A stretch of DNA of 64,000 nucleotides from positions 417,748 through 481,747 of the forward strand of contig NZ_FXXN01000027.1 of the NCBI RefSeq assembly GCF_900184795.1, read 5' to 3'. This document shows positions 29,580 to 40,635 of this stretch, piece by piece. The notes under the pieces were generated by a model that did no database searches, was not told the DNA's origin, and saw nothing but the letters and a program-made list of their open reading frames with translations. Each line of letters opens with the position of its first letter. Position 1 is the stretch's first letter. The DNA comes from Magnetospirillum sp. 15-1. GTDB taxonomy: Bacteria > Pseudomonadota > Alphaproteobacteria > Rhodospirillales > Magnetospirillaceae. The position numbers were made by a program, and so were the translations under genes.

Positions 29580-30343
29580 TCCATCAGGGCCGCGATCGGC
29601 CCGGCGTGAACCTGGGTGGGCGGCTGGAACGGGTTGCCCTGCACCAGTACGATGGCCGCCGTCGGGGCGGCGGCGGCCGCAAAGATCACCATGGCCAGGA
29701 TTTCCGCCCGCGCCTGATCCACGTGGACCATGGCGATGGAAATCATGGTGAGGAAGCCGAGAAAGGCCATCCCCAGCCATTTCAGCGGATTGACGTGGGT
29801 CTGGGACAGCGCGATGCGCAGGCCCCGTGCCGCGCGGACCTGGGTGGCCTGGCTCAGCATCAATCCATGCACGCCGCTTGGCGCCGCCGTCGCGACCTCG
29901 GGGCCGGCCAGCAAGGCCAGCAGCCGGTCCAGCTGGTCCGACGCCGCGCGGCTGCTCTGGCGCCGGGCGAGCAGCGGCCATTCCTCGACCACGGCGATGC
30001 GGGCATAGTCGCGTACCGCGTTCTCCACCCTGGCCTTGACCGGGACGGGCAGGTGCTCGGCCAGGGCCTCGATGCTGCGCAGCCCGTCGGCTTCCTGGTA
30101 GACGGCGTTGAGTGCCCGGTCGTGGGCGTTCCAGGTGTCGTTGGCCAGGAAGGCCAGGGTCAGGGCGAACAAAACCCCGACGACCCCCAGGAAGGGCGGC
30201 GATACGCCGCGCCAGGCGCGGATGCGTTCGGACCAGGGCGAACGCAGGGTCACCCACAGCAGGAACCACGCCCCGAGAAAGGTGCCGAGCAGGGCGATGG
30301 CGGCATAGCCGTAATGGTCATAGGTGCCGAGCGTGGCGGTCAT
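29549..30343 (-). CDS. DUF4239/bestrophin-like membrane protein
   Basis: 264 residues with four hydrophobic helices in two pairs: two near the N-terminus (YAAIALLGTFLGAWFLLWVT; FLGVVGVLFALTLAFLANDT) and two near the C-terminus (WLGMAFLGFLTMISIAMVHV; ILAMVIFAAAAAPTAAIVLV). Between them is a soluble helical region. Pattern matches DUF4239. Function unknown; ion transport is only suggested by similarity to bestrophins. Confidence 0.6.
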   Translation of the reverse strand: MTATLGTYDHYGYAAIALLGTFLGAWFLLWVTLRSPWSERIRAWRGVSPPFLGVVGVLFALTLAFLANDTWNAHDRALNAVYQEADGLRSIEALAEHLPVPVKARVENAVRDYARIAVVEEWPLLARRQSSRAASDQLDRLLALLAGPEVATAAPSGVHGLMLSQATQVRAARGLRIALSQTHVNPLKWLGMAFLGFLTMISIAMVHVDQARAEILAMVIFAAAAAPTAAIVLVQGNPFQPPTQVHAGPIAALMDQSSGAGGAR

Positions 30344-30419
30344 GGGGCGGTCCTGGTTGGGGAACGCCCCGTTCCACCCCGGCGGTGCCCTTGGGTGACG
30401 ATGACCAGCGAGGCTGAAA

Positions 30420-30833
30420 TCACCGGTAGCCGTATCCGGCCATGTCGAGGTGGCTCTTGAAGTTGATGTCGCCCTTCAGCAGGTAGTCCACGAAGGCCAT
30501 CCGCATTTCCGTGGCGATACGCCGGGCGTCCGGCAGGGCGCCGCCGGTTTCCACCTGCTCCCTCAGCCGATTCAGGCGGGCCAGATTGGCCGACTGGGTC
30601 TCGCGGATGTGGTCGATGCCGGGATAGGAGGTGCGGACCAGCAGGTCCACCTCCTCGGCCTGATGACGGATCAGATGCTGCAGCAGATGTTCCAGCCGCA
30701 TGACCGCCTCGGCGCGGTCTCCACGGCCCAGGGCCGCCTCGACTTCGCCGATGGTGTTCAGTTGCTCGCGATGGGCGCGATCGAACTCGTCGACCCCGAC
30801 ACTCAGTGCATCAACCCAGAAATCCGTGGACAT
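30420..30833 (-). CDS. Hemerythrin-like protein with an incomplete ligand set
   Basis: 137 residues. The N-terminus VGVDEFDRAHREQLNTIGEV and the HQAEEVDLL segment match bacteriohemerythrin, giving candidate iron ligands His21, His57, Glu61 and His75. The position four after His75 is Thr, where His is expected, and the usual W-L-x-x-H-I-x-x-x-D segment reads YLLKGDINFKSHLD. It may bind iron differently, or not at all. Start at 30833 chosen by alignment with the family; a longer frame exists upstream. Confidence 0.75.
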   Translation of the reverse strand: MSTDFWVDALSVGVDEFDRAHREQLNTIGEVEAALGRGDRAEAVMRLEHLLQHLIRHQAEEVDLLVRTSYPGIDHIRETQSANLARLNRLREQVETGGALPDARRIATEMRMAFVDYLLKGDINFKSHLDMAGYGYR

Positions 30834-30912
30834 GGACCCGCGTCCGCAATGCCGATGACGAGATTTCCAGGCTATCACAGGGGCATACTAATCGCCAGGA
30901 TCATCGGCTCTA

Positions 30913-31806
30913 TCAGCCGCGGGCTCGCGCTACTTTCGAACCGGTGGGGCGGCCCAGCGCCGAACAGATGAAATTTCCGGCGGCAATCAGCCTGTCCAGG
31001 TCGACGCCGGTGTGGATGCCCATGCCGTTCAGCATGTAGACCAGATCCTCGCTGGCCACGTTGCCGGCGGCGCCCTTGGCATAGGGACAACCGCCCAGCC
31101 CGGCCACCGAGGAATCCATCACCGCCACGCCGCGCTCCATGACCGCCAGCAGGTTGGCCAGGGCTTGGCCGTAGGTATCGTGGAAGTGGGCGGCCAGCAT
31201 CTCGACGGGCAGGCGGGCCGCCACGGCATCGATCATGGCCTGGGCCTTGGCGGGGGTTCCCACCCCCACCGTATCGCCCAGCGAGATTTCGTAGCAGCCC
31301 ATGGCGGCCAGCTTGCCGGCGACCTCGGCCACCGCCGCCGGGGCGATGGGGCCTTCGTAGGGGCAGCCCAGCACGCAGGAGACGTAGCCCCGCACCCTAA
31401 GGCCCTCGGCCCGTGCCCGGACGGCCAGGGGGGCGAAGCGCTCCAGGCTTTCGGCGATGGAGCAGTTGATGTTCCTGCTCGAAAAGGTCTCCGACGCGGC
31501 GGCGAACACCGCCACCTCCTCGGCTCTCGCGGCCAATGCCGCCTCCAGCCCCTGCAGATTGGGGGTCAGCACCGGATAGGACACGCCGGGCCGCCGGGTG
31601 ATGGCGGCCATCACCTCGGTGGTGGCCGCCATCTGCGGCACCCATTTGGGGCTGACGAAGCTGCCCGATTCGATGGCGGTCAGGCCGGTTTCGGTCAGCC
31701 GGTCGATCAGCCCGACCTTGACCTCCACCGACACCGGCTTGGGCTCGTTCTGCAAGCCGTCGCGCGGGCCGACCTCGACGATCTTGACGCGGCTGGGATG
31801 ACGCAT
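30913..31806 (-). CDS. mvaB: Hydroxymethylglutaryl-CoA lyase
   Basis: Last step of leucine breakdown: HMG-CoA to acetyl-CoA and acetoacetate. 297 residues with [14 protein letters not shown] at the N-terminus, the HFHDTYG metal-binding motif and the active-site loop [20 protein letters not shown] with the catalytic cysteine. The start at 31806 follows GAGAAGG. Last gene of the leftward liu cluster, 40 bases after the carboxylase alpha subunit. Confidence 0.96.
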   Translation of the reverse strand: MRHPSRVKIVEVGPRDGLQNEPKPVSVEVKVGLIDRLTETGLTAIESGSFVSPKWVPQMAATTEVMAAITRRPGVSYPVLTPNLQGLEAALAARAEEVAVFAAASETFSSRNINCSIAESLERFAPLAVRARAEGLRVRGYVSCVLGCPYEGPIAPAAVAEVAGKLAAMGCYEISLGDTVGVGTPAKAQAMIDAVAARLPVEMLAAHFHDTYGQALANLLAVMERGVAVMDSSVAGLGGCPYAKGAAGNVASEDLVYMLNGMGIHTGVDLDRLIAAGNFICSALGRPTGSKVARARG

Positions 31807-31846
31807 GGTCCGAACCTTCTCTTCCATTCGGGGCGGCGGCCCAATT

Positions 31847-33844
31847 TCACTCGCTGACCTCGAAGGCCAGCAACTCTGTGCCCTCGGCCACCGCGTCGCC
31901 CACCTTGAAGTGGATGGCGGCGACGACGCCCTCGGCGGGGGCCTTGATGGCGTGCTCCATCTTCATGGCCTCGACGACGATCAGCGGCTGACCGGCGGCG
32001 ACCGCATCGCCCGGCTTGACCAGCACCTGCACCACGGTGCCCGGCATGGGAGCCGCCAGACGGCCGTCGCCGCCTTCGCGCTCGGCCGCCGTGGCGGACG
32101 GGTCGTCCAGCTTGATCTTCCAGACGTGGCCGTCGTGCAGCACGGTGATGTCGAAGCCCGAGCGCACCACCGAGGCGGTGCGCCGCTCGGCCCCGATCTC
32201 CGCCGACAAGGTGGTGCCGGTCAGACTGGCGCGCCGCGCCGACAGGGTCTGGTCGGGCAGGTCCAATTGCCAGCCGTCGGCGACGAAGTGCACGGTGACC
32301 CGGCGCTCGTCGCCTCCGTCCACGAAGCGGAAGTCGTGGTGGTTGTCGTCGTTGAGGCGCCAGCCGTTGGTCTGGTGCCAGGGGGAATGGGGATCGCCGG
32401 AGCGCGCCGCCGCCTTGGCGCTGTCGTCTTCGCGCCACAGCAGCAGGGCCAGGGAGGCGAAGGCCAGCCCCATGGCCGGTACCGGGGCGGGGGGCGGCAG
32501 CAGATCGGCACGGTGGCGCTCGATGAAGCCGGTATCGATTTCCAGCGCGGCGAAGGCGGGGTGGGCGGCGATGGCCCCCAGGAACGAGACGTTGGTGGTG
32601 ACGCCCGCCACCTGATAATCGGCCAGCGCCCGGCGCAGGCGTCGCAGCGCCGCGTCGCGGTCCTCGTCCCAGACGATCAGCTTGGCGATCATCGGGTCGT
32701 AGAAGGGCGTGACCTCGTCGCCCTGGCGCACACCGGTATCGACGCGCACGTGGCGGTTCTCGGACGGAGGCGCCAGATGGACCAGCTTGCCGATGGCCGG
32801 CAGGAAGTCCCGGGAGGGGTCCTCGGCATAAAGCCGGGCCTCGAAGGCATGGCCCTTGCGGGAAAGCTGCTCCTGGGCCAGGGGCAGCCTGGCCCCCGAC
32901 GCCACCAGCAACTGCCATTCCACCAGATCAAGGCCGGTGATCATCTCGGTGACCGGGTGCTCCACCTGGAGCCGCGTATTCATCTCGATGAAGAAGAAGC
33001 GGCCGTCCTGATACAGGAATTCCACCGTGCCGGCGCCGACGTAATCCACCGCCTGGGCGGCGGAAACGGCGGCCTCGCCCATGGCGCGCCGCGTCTCGTC
33101 GGCCAATGCCGGGGCGGGAGCCTCCTCGATCACCTTCTGATGGCGGCGCTGGATGGAGCAATCGCGCTCGAACAGATAGACGCCGTTGCCAAAGGTGTCG
33201 CAGAACACCTGGATCTCCACATGGCGCGGGCGCCCCAGATAGGTCTCCAGCAGCAGGGAATCGTCGCCGAACGCGGCCTTGGCCTCACGCTTGGCCGAGG
33301 CCACGGCATCGGCCAGACCGGACGCCTCGGTCACCACCCGCATGCCCTTGCCGCCGCCACCGGCGCTGGCCTTGACCAGCACGGGATAGCCGATCAATGC
33401 CGCCTCGCGGGTCAGTTCCTCCAGGGATTGCCCCTTGCCGTGATAGCCGGGCACCAGCGGCACGCCGGCCGCTTCCATCAGCCGCTTGGACTCGGCCTTG
33501 GAGCCCATGGCATGGATGGCGCCCACCGGCGGGCCGATGAACACCACGCCAGCCTTGGCGCAGCCTTCCGCAAAGCCGGCATTCTCGGACAGGAAGCCGT
33601 AACCGGGATGGATGGCCTGGGCTCCGGTGCGTTTGGCGGCCTCGAGAATGACGTCGCCCTTGAGGTAGCTCTCGGCGGCGGCGGCGGGGCCGATCAGTAC
33701 CGCCTCGTCGGCCATGGCCACGTGCATGGCGTTGGCGTCGGCCTCGGAATAGACCGCCACGGTGCGGATGCCCAGACGCCGTGCGGTGCGCATGACCCGG
33801 CAGGCGATTTCGCCGCGATTGGCGATGAGGATCTTATCGAACAT
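31847..33844 (-). CDS. liuD: Methylcrotonyl-CoA carboxylase, biotin-carrying alpha subunit
   Basis: 665 residues: biotin carboxylase domain (starts [23 protein letters not shown]-grasp with [30 protein letters not shown]), a BT linker domain, and a C-terminal biotinyl domain with [12 protein letters not shown], the biotinylated residue being Lys628. With the beta subunit at 34960 it carboxylates 3-methylcrotonyl-CoA. Propionyl-CoA carboxylase alpha is similar, but the neighbours (ivd, HMG-CoA lyase) support the leucine pathway. Confidence 0.93.
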   Translation of the reverse strand: MFDKILIANRGEIACRVMRTARRLGIRTVAVYSEADANAMHVAMADEAVLIGPAAAAESYLKGDVILEAAKRTGAQAIHPGYGFLSENAGFAEGCAKAGVVFIGPPVGAIHAMGSKAESKRLMEAAGVPLVPGYHGKGQSLEELTREAALIGYPVLVKASAGGGGKGMRVVTEASGLADAVASAKREAKAAFGDDSLLLETYLGRPRHVEIQVFCDTFGNGVYLFERDCSIQRRHQKVIEEAPAPALADETRRAMGEAAVSAAQAVDYVGAGTVEFLYQDGRFFFIEMNTRLQVEHPVTEMITGLDLVEWQLLVASGARLPLAQEQLSRKGHAFEARLYAEDPSRDFLPAIGKLVHLAPPSENRHVRVDTGVRQGDEVTPFYDPMIAKLIVWDEDRDAALRRLRRALADYQVAGVTTNVSFLGAIAAHPAFAALEIDTGFIERHRADLLPPPAPVPAMGLAFASLALLLWREDDSAKAAARSGDPHSPWHQTNGWRLNDDNHHDFRFVDGGDERRVTVHFVADGWQLDLPDQTLSARRASLTGTTLSAEIGAERRTASVVRSGFDITVLHDGHVWKIKLDDPSATAAEREGGDGRLAAPMPGTVVQVLVKPGDAVAAGQPLIVVEAMKMEHAIKAPAEGVVAAIHFKVGDAVAEGTELLAFEVSE

Positions 33845-33878
33845 GCTTGTTCCCCGAGACGCTCTAAATCTGATGATC

Positions 33879-33979
33879 GTCATGCCCGGACGTGTTCCGG
33901 GTGTCCACGCCGGGCCGCAACTCCATTCCTCGGGACTTGCCGCACCGCGTGGATGGTCGGGTCGAGCCCGGCCATGACG
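33879..33979. repeat. Intergenic palindromic repeat, copy 1
   Basis: About 100 bases bounded by GTCATG and CATGAC, with GC-rich inverted segments. Its last 29 bases (33951-33979) match 36626-36654 with only two differences. It fills the gap between the enoyl-CoA hydratase and carboxylase alpha genes. Confidence 0.7.
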
Positions 33980-33988
33980 CACAAAAAG

Positions 33989-34771
33989 CTAGTTCACCAC
34001 CCAACTCGGCTTTCTCTTTTCCAGGAAGGCGCGGATGCCCTCCTTGCCCTCGTCCGAAGCGCGGCGCTGGGCGATCTGCTCGGCGGTCCAGTGGCGCAGG
34101 GATTCGTCCAGGGGCTGGTCGGCGGCGCGGCGGATCAGCCCCTTGGCGGCGCTCATGGCCTCGGGGCCGTTGCCCTTGATCCGGGCCAGCCACTTGTCCC
34201 TGACCTCGCCCAGGCGTTCGGTCGGCACAACCTCGTGGACCAGCCCCGTGGCCCGGGCCTCGGCCGCGTCGAACAGTTCGGCGGTGACGGCGTAGCGCCG
34301 CGCATGCCGGCCGCCCATGGCGCGCACCACATAGGGGCTGATCACCGCCGGGATGATGCCCAGCTTGACCTCGGACAGGCAGAAGGTGGCGCCCTCGGCC
34401 GCCACCGCCAGATCGCATGCCGCCACCAGCCCGACGCCGCCGCCGTAAGCCGCGCCCTGCACCACGCCGATGACCGGCCGCGGGCAGGAATCGATGGCTT
34501 CCAGCATGTCGGACAAGGCCTGGGCGTCGGCCAGATTCTCCGCATGGGAATAGCCGGCCATGCGCTTCATCCACTCCAGGTCGGCCCCGGCCGAGAAGCT
34601 TTTCCCAGTGGAGTCCAGCACCACGGCGCGGATGCCCGGCGCGGTGGCGGCGTCATGGAAAGCGGCGGCCAACTCGGCGATCAGGGCGTCGTCGAAGGCG
34701 TTGTGCCGCTCGGCCCGATTGAGGGTGATGGTCCGCACCCCGTCATTGGTGCCGATGAGAAGGGCGCTCAT
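33989..34771 (-). CDS. liuC: Enoyl-CoA hydratase (methylglutaconyl-CoA hydratase)
   Basis: Crotonase-fold enzyme, 260 residues: TLNRAERHNAFDDALIAEL, GKSFSAGADLEWMK (oxyanion hole) and AYGGGVGLVAACDLAVA with the second oxyanion glycine, then a conserved SEVKLGIIPAVISPYV. In this cluster the substrate should be 3-methylglutaconyl-CoA. The start at 34771 follows GGAGAAG. A longer upstream frame runs into a repeat. Confidence 0.92.
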   Translation of the reverse strand: MSALLIGTNDGVRTITLNRAERHNAFDDALIAELAAAFHDAATAPGIRAVVLDSTGKSFSAGADLEWMKRMAGYSHAENLADAQALSDMLEAIDSCPRPVIGVVQGAAYGGGVGLVAACDLAVAAEGATFCLSEVKLGIIPAVISPYVVRAMGGRHARRYAVTAELFDAAEARATGLVHEVVPTERLGEVRDKWLARIKGNGPEAMSAAKGLIRRAADQPLDESLRHWTAEQIAQRRASDEGKEGIRAFLEKRKPSWVVN

Positions 34772-34807
34772 GGAGTCTTCTCCAGGCCATGCGGAGGCCG
34801 CCAATGA

Positions 34808-34900
34808 ACCACGAAGGCACGAAGGCATGAAGACGACACGAAGGAAGGCTGAAAGGATTCATTCCTTCCTGAATCCTTCATGCCTTCGTGCCTTCGTGGT
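34808..34900. repeat. Long perfect inverted repeat (25-bp arms)
   Basis: Arms at 34808-34832 and 34876-34900 are exact reverse complements, built from CACGAAGG units. Inside are shorter nested palindromes (AGGAAGG/CCTTCCT, GGATTCA/TGAATCC), so the whole 93 bases fold into one hairpin. Between liuC and liuB. Confidence 0.85.
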
Positions 34901-34959
34901 GAATTTCCCCGTGTGCCGCGAAGACGTCGACGGGTGTTCCGGAAAGCCATTCCCGCCTC

Positions 34960-36567
<1,608 letters not shown>

Positions 36568-36597
36568 GGCTGGCAAATTCCGCTTTATTCGGCGTTA

Positions 36598-36654
36598 CCC
36601 CCGGACTTGGATACCGGGGGTCCATGGATGGCCGGGTCAAGCCCGGCCATGACG
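36598..36654. repeat. Intergenic palindromic repeat, copy 2
   Basis: Two adjacent hairpins, CCCCCGG/CCGGGGG and GGCCGGG/CCCGGCC with a TCAA loop, in the gap between isovaleryl-CoA dehydrogenase and liuB. The second hairpin is the part shared with the copy at 33951-33979. Confidence 0.7.
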
Positions 36655-36669
36655 GTTTGAGAAGGAGGG

Positions 36670-37839
36670 CTACTTGGTCTCTTCGAACAGCTCGCGGCCG
36701 ATCAGCATGCGGCGGATTTCGCTGGTGCCGGCGCCGATCTCGTAGAGCTTGGCGTCACGCAGCAGCCGGCCGGTGGCGTATTCGTTGATATAGCCGTTGC
36801 CGCCCAGGGTCTGGATGGCTTCCAGGGTCATCCAGGTGGCCTTCTCGGCGCCGTAGAGGATCACGCCGGCGGCATCCTTGCGATTGGTCTCGCCCCGGTC
36901 GCAGGCCTTGGCGACCGCGTAGGTGTAGGCGCGGCAGGCGTTGAAGGTGGTGTACATATCGGCCAGCTTGCCCTGCATCAGCTGGAAGGTGCCGATGGGC
37001 TGGCCGAACTGGACGCGCTCGTGGACATAGGGGACCACCACGTCCATGCAGGCGGCCATGATGCCCAGCGGCCCGCCGGTCAGCACCACGCGCTCGTAAT
37101 CCAGGCCGCTCATCAGCACGTTGACGCCCTTGCCGATGGTGCCCAGCACGTTCTCTTCCGGCACCTCGCAGTCCTGGAACACCAGTTCGCCGGTGTTGGA
37201 GCCGCGCATGCCCAGCTTGTCCAGCTTCTGCGCCACCGAGAAGCCCTTGAAATTCTTCTCGACCAGGAAGGCGGTGATGCCGCGCGGCCCGGCGGTGACG
37301 TCGGTCTTGGCATAGACCACGATCACGTCGGCGTCGGGGCCGTTGGTGATCCACATCTTGGTGCCGTTGAGGACGTAGCGGTCGCCCTTTTTCTCGGCCT
37401 TCAGCTTCATGCTGACCACGTCGGAGCCGGCATTGGGCTCGCTCATGGCCAGCGCGCCGATGTACTCGCCCGAGATCAGCTTGGGCAGGTACTTCATCTT
37501 CTGCGCTTCGGTGCCGTTGCGCTTGATCTGGTTGACGCAGAGGTTGGAGTGCGCGCCATAGGACAGGCCCACCGAGGCCGAGGCCCGGCTGATCTCCTCC
37601 ATGGCCACCACGTGCTCGAGATAGCCCATGCCGGCGCCGCCGTATTTCTCCTCGACGGTGATGCCCAAGAGACCCATGGCCCCCAGGCGCGGCCAAAGTT
37701 CGTTGGGGAATTCGTTGCTGCGGTCGATCTCGGCGGCGCGGGGCGCGATCTCGGCGCTCGCGAAGGCGGCGACCGCGTCGCGCATCATGTCGGCGGTTTC
37801 ACCCAGGTCGAAGTTCAGCGCGGAATTGAAGCCGGTCAT
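36670..37839 (-). CDS. ivd: Isovaleryl-CoA dehydrogenase
   Basis: FAD enzyme that oxidises isovaleryl-CoA to 3-methylcrotonyl-CoA. 389 residues: acyl-CoA dehydrogenase fold with [51 protein letters not shown], and [14 protein letters not shown] holding the Glu in the position unique to isovaleryl-CoA dehydrogenases. The C-terminus [19 protein letters not shown] is typical. First gene of the cluster, with promoter and operator-like palindrome upstream. Start at 37839. Confidence 0.95.
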   Translation of the reverse strand: MTGFNSALNFDLGETADMMRDAVAAFASAEIAPRAAEIDRSNEFPNELWPRLGAMGLLGITVEEKYGGAGMGYLEHVVAMEEISRASASVGLSYGAHSNLCVNQIKRNGTEAQKMKYLPKLISGEYIGALAMSEPNAGSDVVSMKLKAEKKGDRYVLNGTKMWITNGPDADVIVVYAKTDVTAGPRGITAFLVEKNFKGFSVAQKLDKLGMRGSNTGELVFQDCEVPEENVLGTIGKGVNVLMSGLDYERVVLTGGPLGIMAACMDVVVPYVHERVQFGQPIGTFQLMQGKLADMYTTFNACRAYTYAVAKACDRGETNRKDAAGVILYGAEKATWMTLEAIQTLGGNGYINEYATGRLLRDAKLYEIGAGTSEIRRMLIGRELFEETK

Positions 37840-37873
37840 CGCTCGTTCCCTCATACAGGCCGGTTGGTGCGTT

Positions 37874-37906
37874 AAACGAGCATACGTTTTTTTAATTCGG
37901 TCGCAA
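37874..37906 (-). promoter_or_regulatory. Promoter and operator-like palindrome of the liu cluster
   Basis: Minus strand TTGCGA (37901-37906), 16-base spacer, TATGCT (37879-37884). An inverted repeat AAACG-N6-CGTTT (37874-37889) is centred on the -10, a typical place for a repressor site. LiuR/LiuQ-type regulators control liu genes in other proteobacteria; none is encoded in the window next to the cluster. Confidence 0.6.
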
Positions 37907-37931
37907 GGGGAAATCGGCACGCGGATGGGAT

Positions 37932-38870
37932 TCAGCCGGCTCCCAGCAGCATCAGCCACAGGGGCAGGATCACCGCTCCGGCGATGGTCTGGGCGGACAG
38001 CATGGTGGCCACCAGGGGGGCGTCGCCGCCCATCCGGCGGGCGGTCACATAGGATGCCGGCGAGGCGGGCAGGGCCGCGTAGATGCCGCAGGCCGCCAGG
38101 GCGATTCCGCCCAGCCCGGCCAGTTTCAGGGCGCCGAAGGCCAGGACGGGCAGAACGAACATCTTGGCGGCGACGGCCAGCCACACCGACGGGTTGGGGC
38201 GCCTCAGGCTGTCCAGGCGGATGCCCGCGCCGATGGACAAAAGCGCCAGCGGCAGCGAGGCGCCGGCCAGAATGTCGAGGATCGACGCGGCCACCGACGG
38301 CAGGCGGAGGCCGGAGACATTGATGGCGGCGCCCACGGCGCAGGACAGGATCAGGGGATTGGTGACCACTGGCAGAACGGCTTCGCGCCATCCCATCCGC
38401 TTCCCGCTCCGGGCCCAATGCAGCATGGCCAGGGTGGACAGCAGGTTGACCAGGGGGATCACGGCGGCGGTGCAGACGGCGATCAGCGCCACTCCCTGGC
38501 TGCCCCACAGCCCGGCCCCCACGGCCAGGGCCACATAGGTGTTCGGGCGGATGGCGCACTGGAACAGGGAGGTGAAGGCCGGCCCGTTCAGGGACCAGGG
38601 AGCCTGCGCCAGCCGCCCTGCCGCCAGACAGGCGGCCGATGCCATGGTCAGCACGATTCCCGCCTCGACGGCGAAGATGGTGCCGACCGGCAATCCCTCG
38701 AGGCGGGCGCGGGCCAGCGAGGCGACCAGCAGGGCGGGGAGGAACAGGTGGAAGGTGGCCCATTCCGCCGGCGGCCAGAAGGCGTCGTCCACCCAGCGCC
38801 GCGACCGCATCTGGTGACCCAGGGCGATCAGGGCGACGATCGGCGCCAGCGCCGCCAGGACCTGGATCAT
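37932..38870 (-). CDS. AEC-family (auxin efflux carrier-like) transporter
   Basis: 312 residues, nearly all hydrophobic, about ten transmembrane helices. Features of the AEC family: [32 protein letters not shown], and in the second half [17 protein letters not shown] and [18 protein letters not shown]. Substrate not shown. The start overlaps the stop of the cyclic-nucleotide-binding gene (ATGA), so the two are one operon. Confidence 0.88.
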   Translation of the reverse strand: MIQVLAALAPIVALIALGHQMRSRRWVDDAFWPPAEWATFHLFLPALLVASLARARLEGLPVGTIFAVEAGIVLTMASAACLAAGRLAQAPWSLNGPAFTSLFQCAIRPNTYVALAVGAGLWGSQGVALIAVCTAAVIPLVNLLSTLAMLHWARSGKRMGWREAVLPVVTNPLILSCAVGAAINVSGLRLPSVAASILDILAGASLPLALLSIGAGIRLDSLRRPNPSVWLAVAAKMFVLPVLAFGALKLAGLGGIALAACGIYAALPASPASYVTARRMGGDAPLVATMLSAQTIAGAVILPLWLMLLGAG

Positions 38871-39268
38871 TCCACCCCGTGTTCCGCCAGCATGGCCCTG
38901 GCGTCGGCCAGGTCGTCGCCCAGTTCGCGGATGGTGGACAGCAGCGAGTGGATCAGGGTGTTCAGCCCCGGCGGCGCCTGATCCATCATGGAGCGGATGG
39001 CCTCCTTGGTCAGCACCAGACAGGTGGCGTCGTCGTCCACCATGGCGGCGGCCATGCGCGGGCCGTCGTCCAGCAGGGCCATCTCGCCGAACACCTGGAA
39101 CGGCCAGACGCGGCCGATGGTGACCTTGCGGCCCGCCACCGTCTTGAAGATGCGGATGGTGCCTTGCTGCAGCATATAGGCCTCGGAGCCGCGGTCACCT
39201 TCCTTGAAGATCACCGTCCCCCGCGGGAAGACGCGTTGCAGTCCGGGCGTGGCGCCGGTATCGGTCAT
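38867..39268 (-). CDS. Cyclic nucleotide-binding domain protein
   Basis: 133 residues, a single cNMP/CRP-like beta-roll ([40 protein letters not shown]) and a C-terminal helix; no DNA-binding domain. It could sense cAMP or cGMP and act on a partner protein. It is coupled to the AEC transporter downstream. The start at 39268 is an ATG without a strong SD. Confidence 0.85.
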   Translation of the reverse strand: MTDTGATPGLQRVFPRGTVIFKEGDRGSEAYMLQQGTIRIFKTVAGRKVTIGRVWPFQVFGEMALLDDGPRMAAAMVDDDATCLVLTKEAIRSMMDQAPPGLNTLIHSLLSTIRELGDDLADARAMLAEHGVE

Positions 39269-39449
39269 GGTTCTGATCCCCTTCACCCCAACTGGAAAGG
39301 ACCGCCAGCATAGCGCGCCGGCCCGGCTTGTCCAATCAGGTAAGGAGCCTGGGGAGTTGTAACGATACCTGCGGTTGCCAGCGGGGGCGGGGTCGCGGTA
39401 CGCTTCGGCAAAACAAGGACGGCAACCGTCCTCTCCGGGAGGAACGCTC

Positions 39450-40586
39450 ATGGGAAAACCCCATCGGATTGCGCTTGCGTTGCAAGGTGGCGGCGTGCAC
39501 GGCGCCTTTACCTGGGGCGTGATCGACGCGCTGCTGGACGAAGCGGCGGCCGGCGCCATCGAGTTCGTCGGAATCAGCGGGGCCTCGTCGGGGGCGCTGA
39601 CCGCCACCGCCATGACCTATGGCTATCACGAGGGCGCCGCCCAGCCCGGCCCGGCCAACGCGCGGTCCAAGCGCATGGCGGAGGCGGCGCGGACCAAGGT
39701 CCGCGAATTGTGGGAGACGGTGGCCCGTGCCGCCTTCTGGGGCGGCAATCCCTTCGTCGCCGCCATCGGCCTCGCCCAGGGCTGGAACATCGACGATTCC
39801 CCCGCCGCCCGCTGGGCCGACGTGGCCGGCGCCAATACCCCGGCCGCCGAATCGGGCCTGGGCACCTATCTTACCGCCGTGCTGCGCGACGTGTTGCCCG
39901 AGATTCCGGCCATCTTCGCCCTGCCCCAGGAGGGGACCCCCACCCTGATCGTCGCCGCCACCGACATCGGCGAGTGCCGCCGCCAGCTGTTCATCGACGG
40001 CGGAGTGTCGCCCGACGCGGTGCGGGCGTCGACCAACCTGCCCACCTCGCTGCATACCGTCACCATCGGCGACCATCATTACTGGGATGGCGGCTACATG
40101 GGCAATCCGCCGCTCACGCCGCTGGTGGAGCGCCTGCGCGAGGCCGACGCCGAGGATCTGGTGCTGGTGACGCTGAACCCGCTGCACCGCGACGGCCCGC
40201 CGCCCAAGGGGGCGCGCCAAGTGCTGGACCGTCTGAACGAGGTGGCCTTCAACGCCTCGCTGGTCCACGAGGTCAACGCCATCGAGACCATCAACCGGCT
40301 GGTGGACGCCGGCATGATCAAGGACCCGCCCCCCGGCCAGCATCCCTATCGCCGGGTCAACCTGCACCGCATCCACGCCGACGAGGACATGGTCAAGCTG
40401 GGCGTCTATTCCAAGGACGCGCCGGCCTGGGACTTCCTGGTCTATCTCCGCGACCTGGGGCGCAAGGCCTTCGCCGACAGCTGGTCCACCATCAAGCCGG
40501 CGCTGGGCAAGCATTCGTCCTGGGACACCAACACGGTGTGCGACCAGATCCTGGCCCGCAAGGCCATCAGCCTGCGGGAGAAATAG
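39450..40586 (+). CDS. Patatin-like phospholipase
   Basis: 378 residues with the patatin pattern: ALALQGGGVHGAFTWGV (oxyanion loop), VGISGASSGALTA (GxSxG nucleophile) and YWDGGYMGNPPLTPLV (catalytic Asp in DGG). No signal peptide, so cytoplasmic or peripheral. Possible roles are membrane lipid turnover or polyhydroxybutyrate-related lipid binding; not resolved by sequence. GGGAGGAA precedes the ATG. Confidence 0.9.
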   Translation: MGKPHRIALALQGGGVHGAFTWGVIDALLDEAAAGAIEFVGISGASSGALTATAMTYGYHEGAAQPGPANARSKRMAEAARTKVRELWETVARAAFWGGNPFVAAIGLAQGWNIDDSPAARWADVAGANTPAAESGLGTYLTAVLRDVLPEIPAIFALPQEGTPTLIVAATDIGECRRQLFIDGGVSPDAVRASTNLPTSLHTVTIGDHHYWDGGYMGNPPLTPLVERLREADAEDLVLVTLNPLHRDGPPPKGARQVLDRLNEVAFNASLVHEVNAIETINRLVDAGMIKDPPPGQHPYRRVNLHRIHADEDMVKLGVYSKDAPAWDFLVYLRDLGRKAFADSWSTIKPALGKHSSWDTNTVCDQILARKAISLREK

Positions 40587-40635
40587 CGCCTCGCGGCCCT
40601 TGACCGATTGCATGCACTCGGTCACCCTGCACGTC

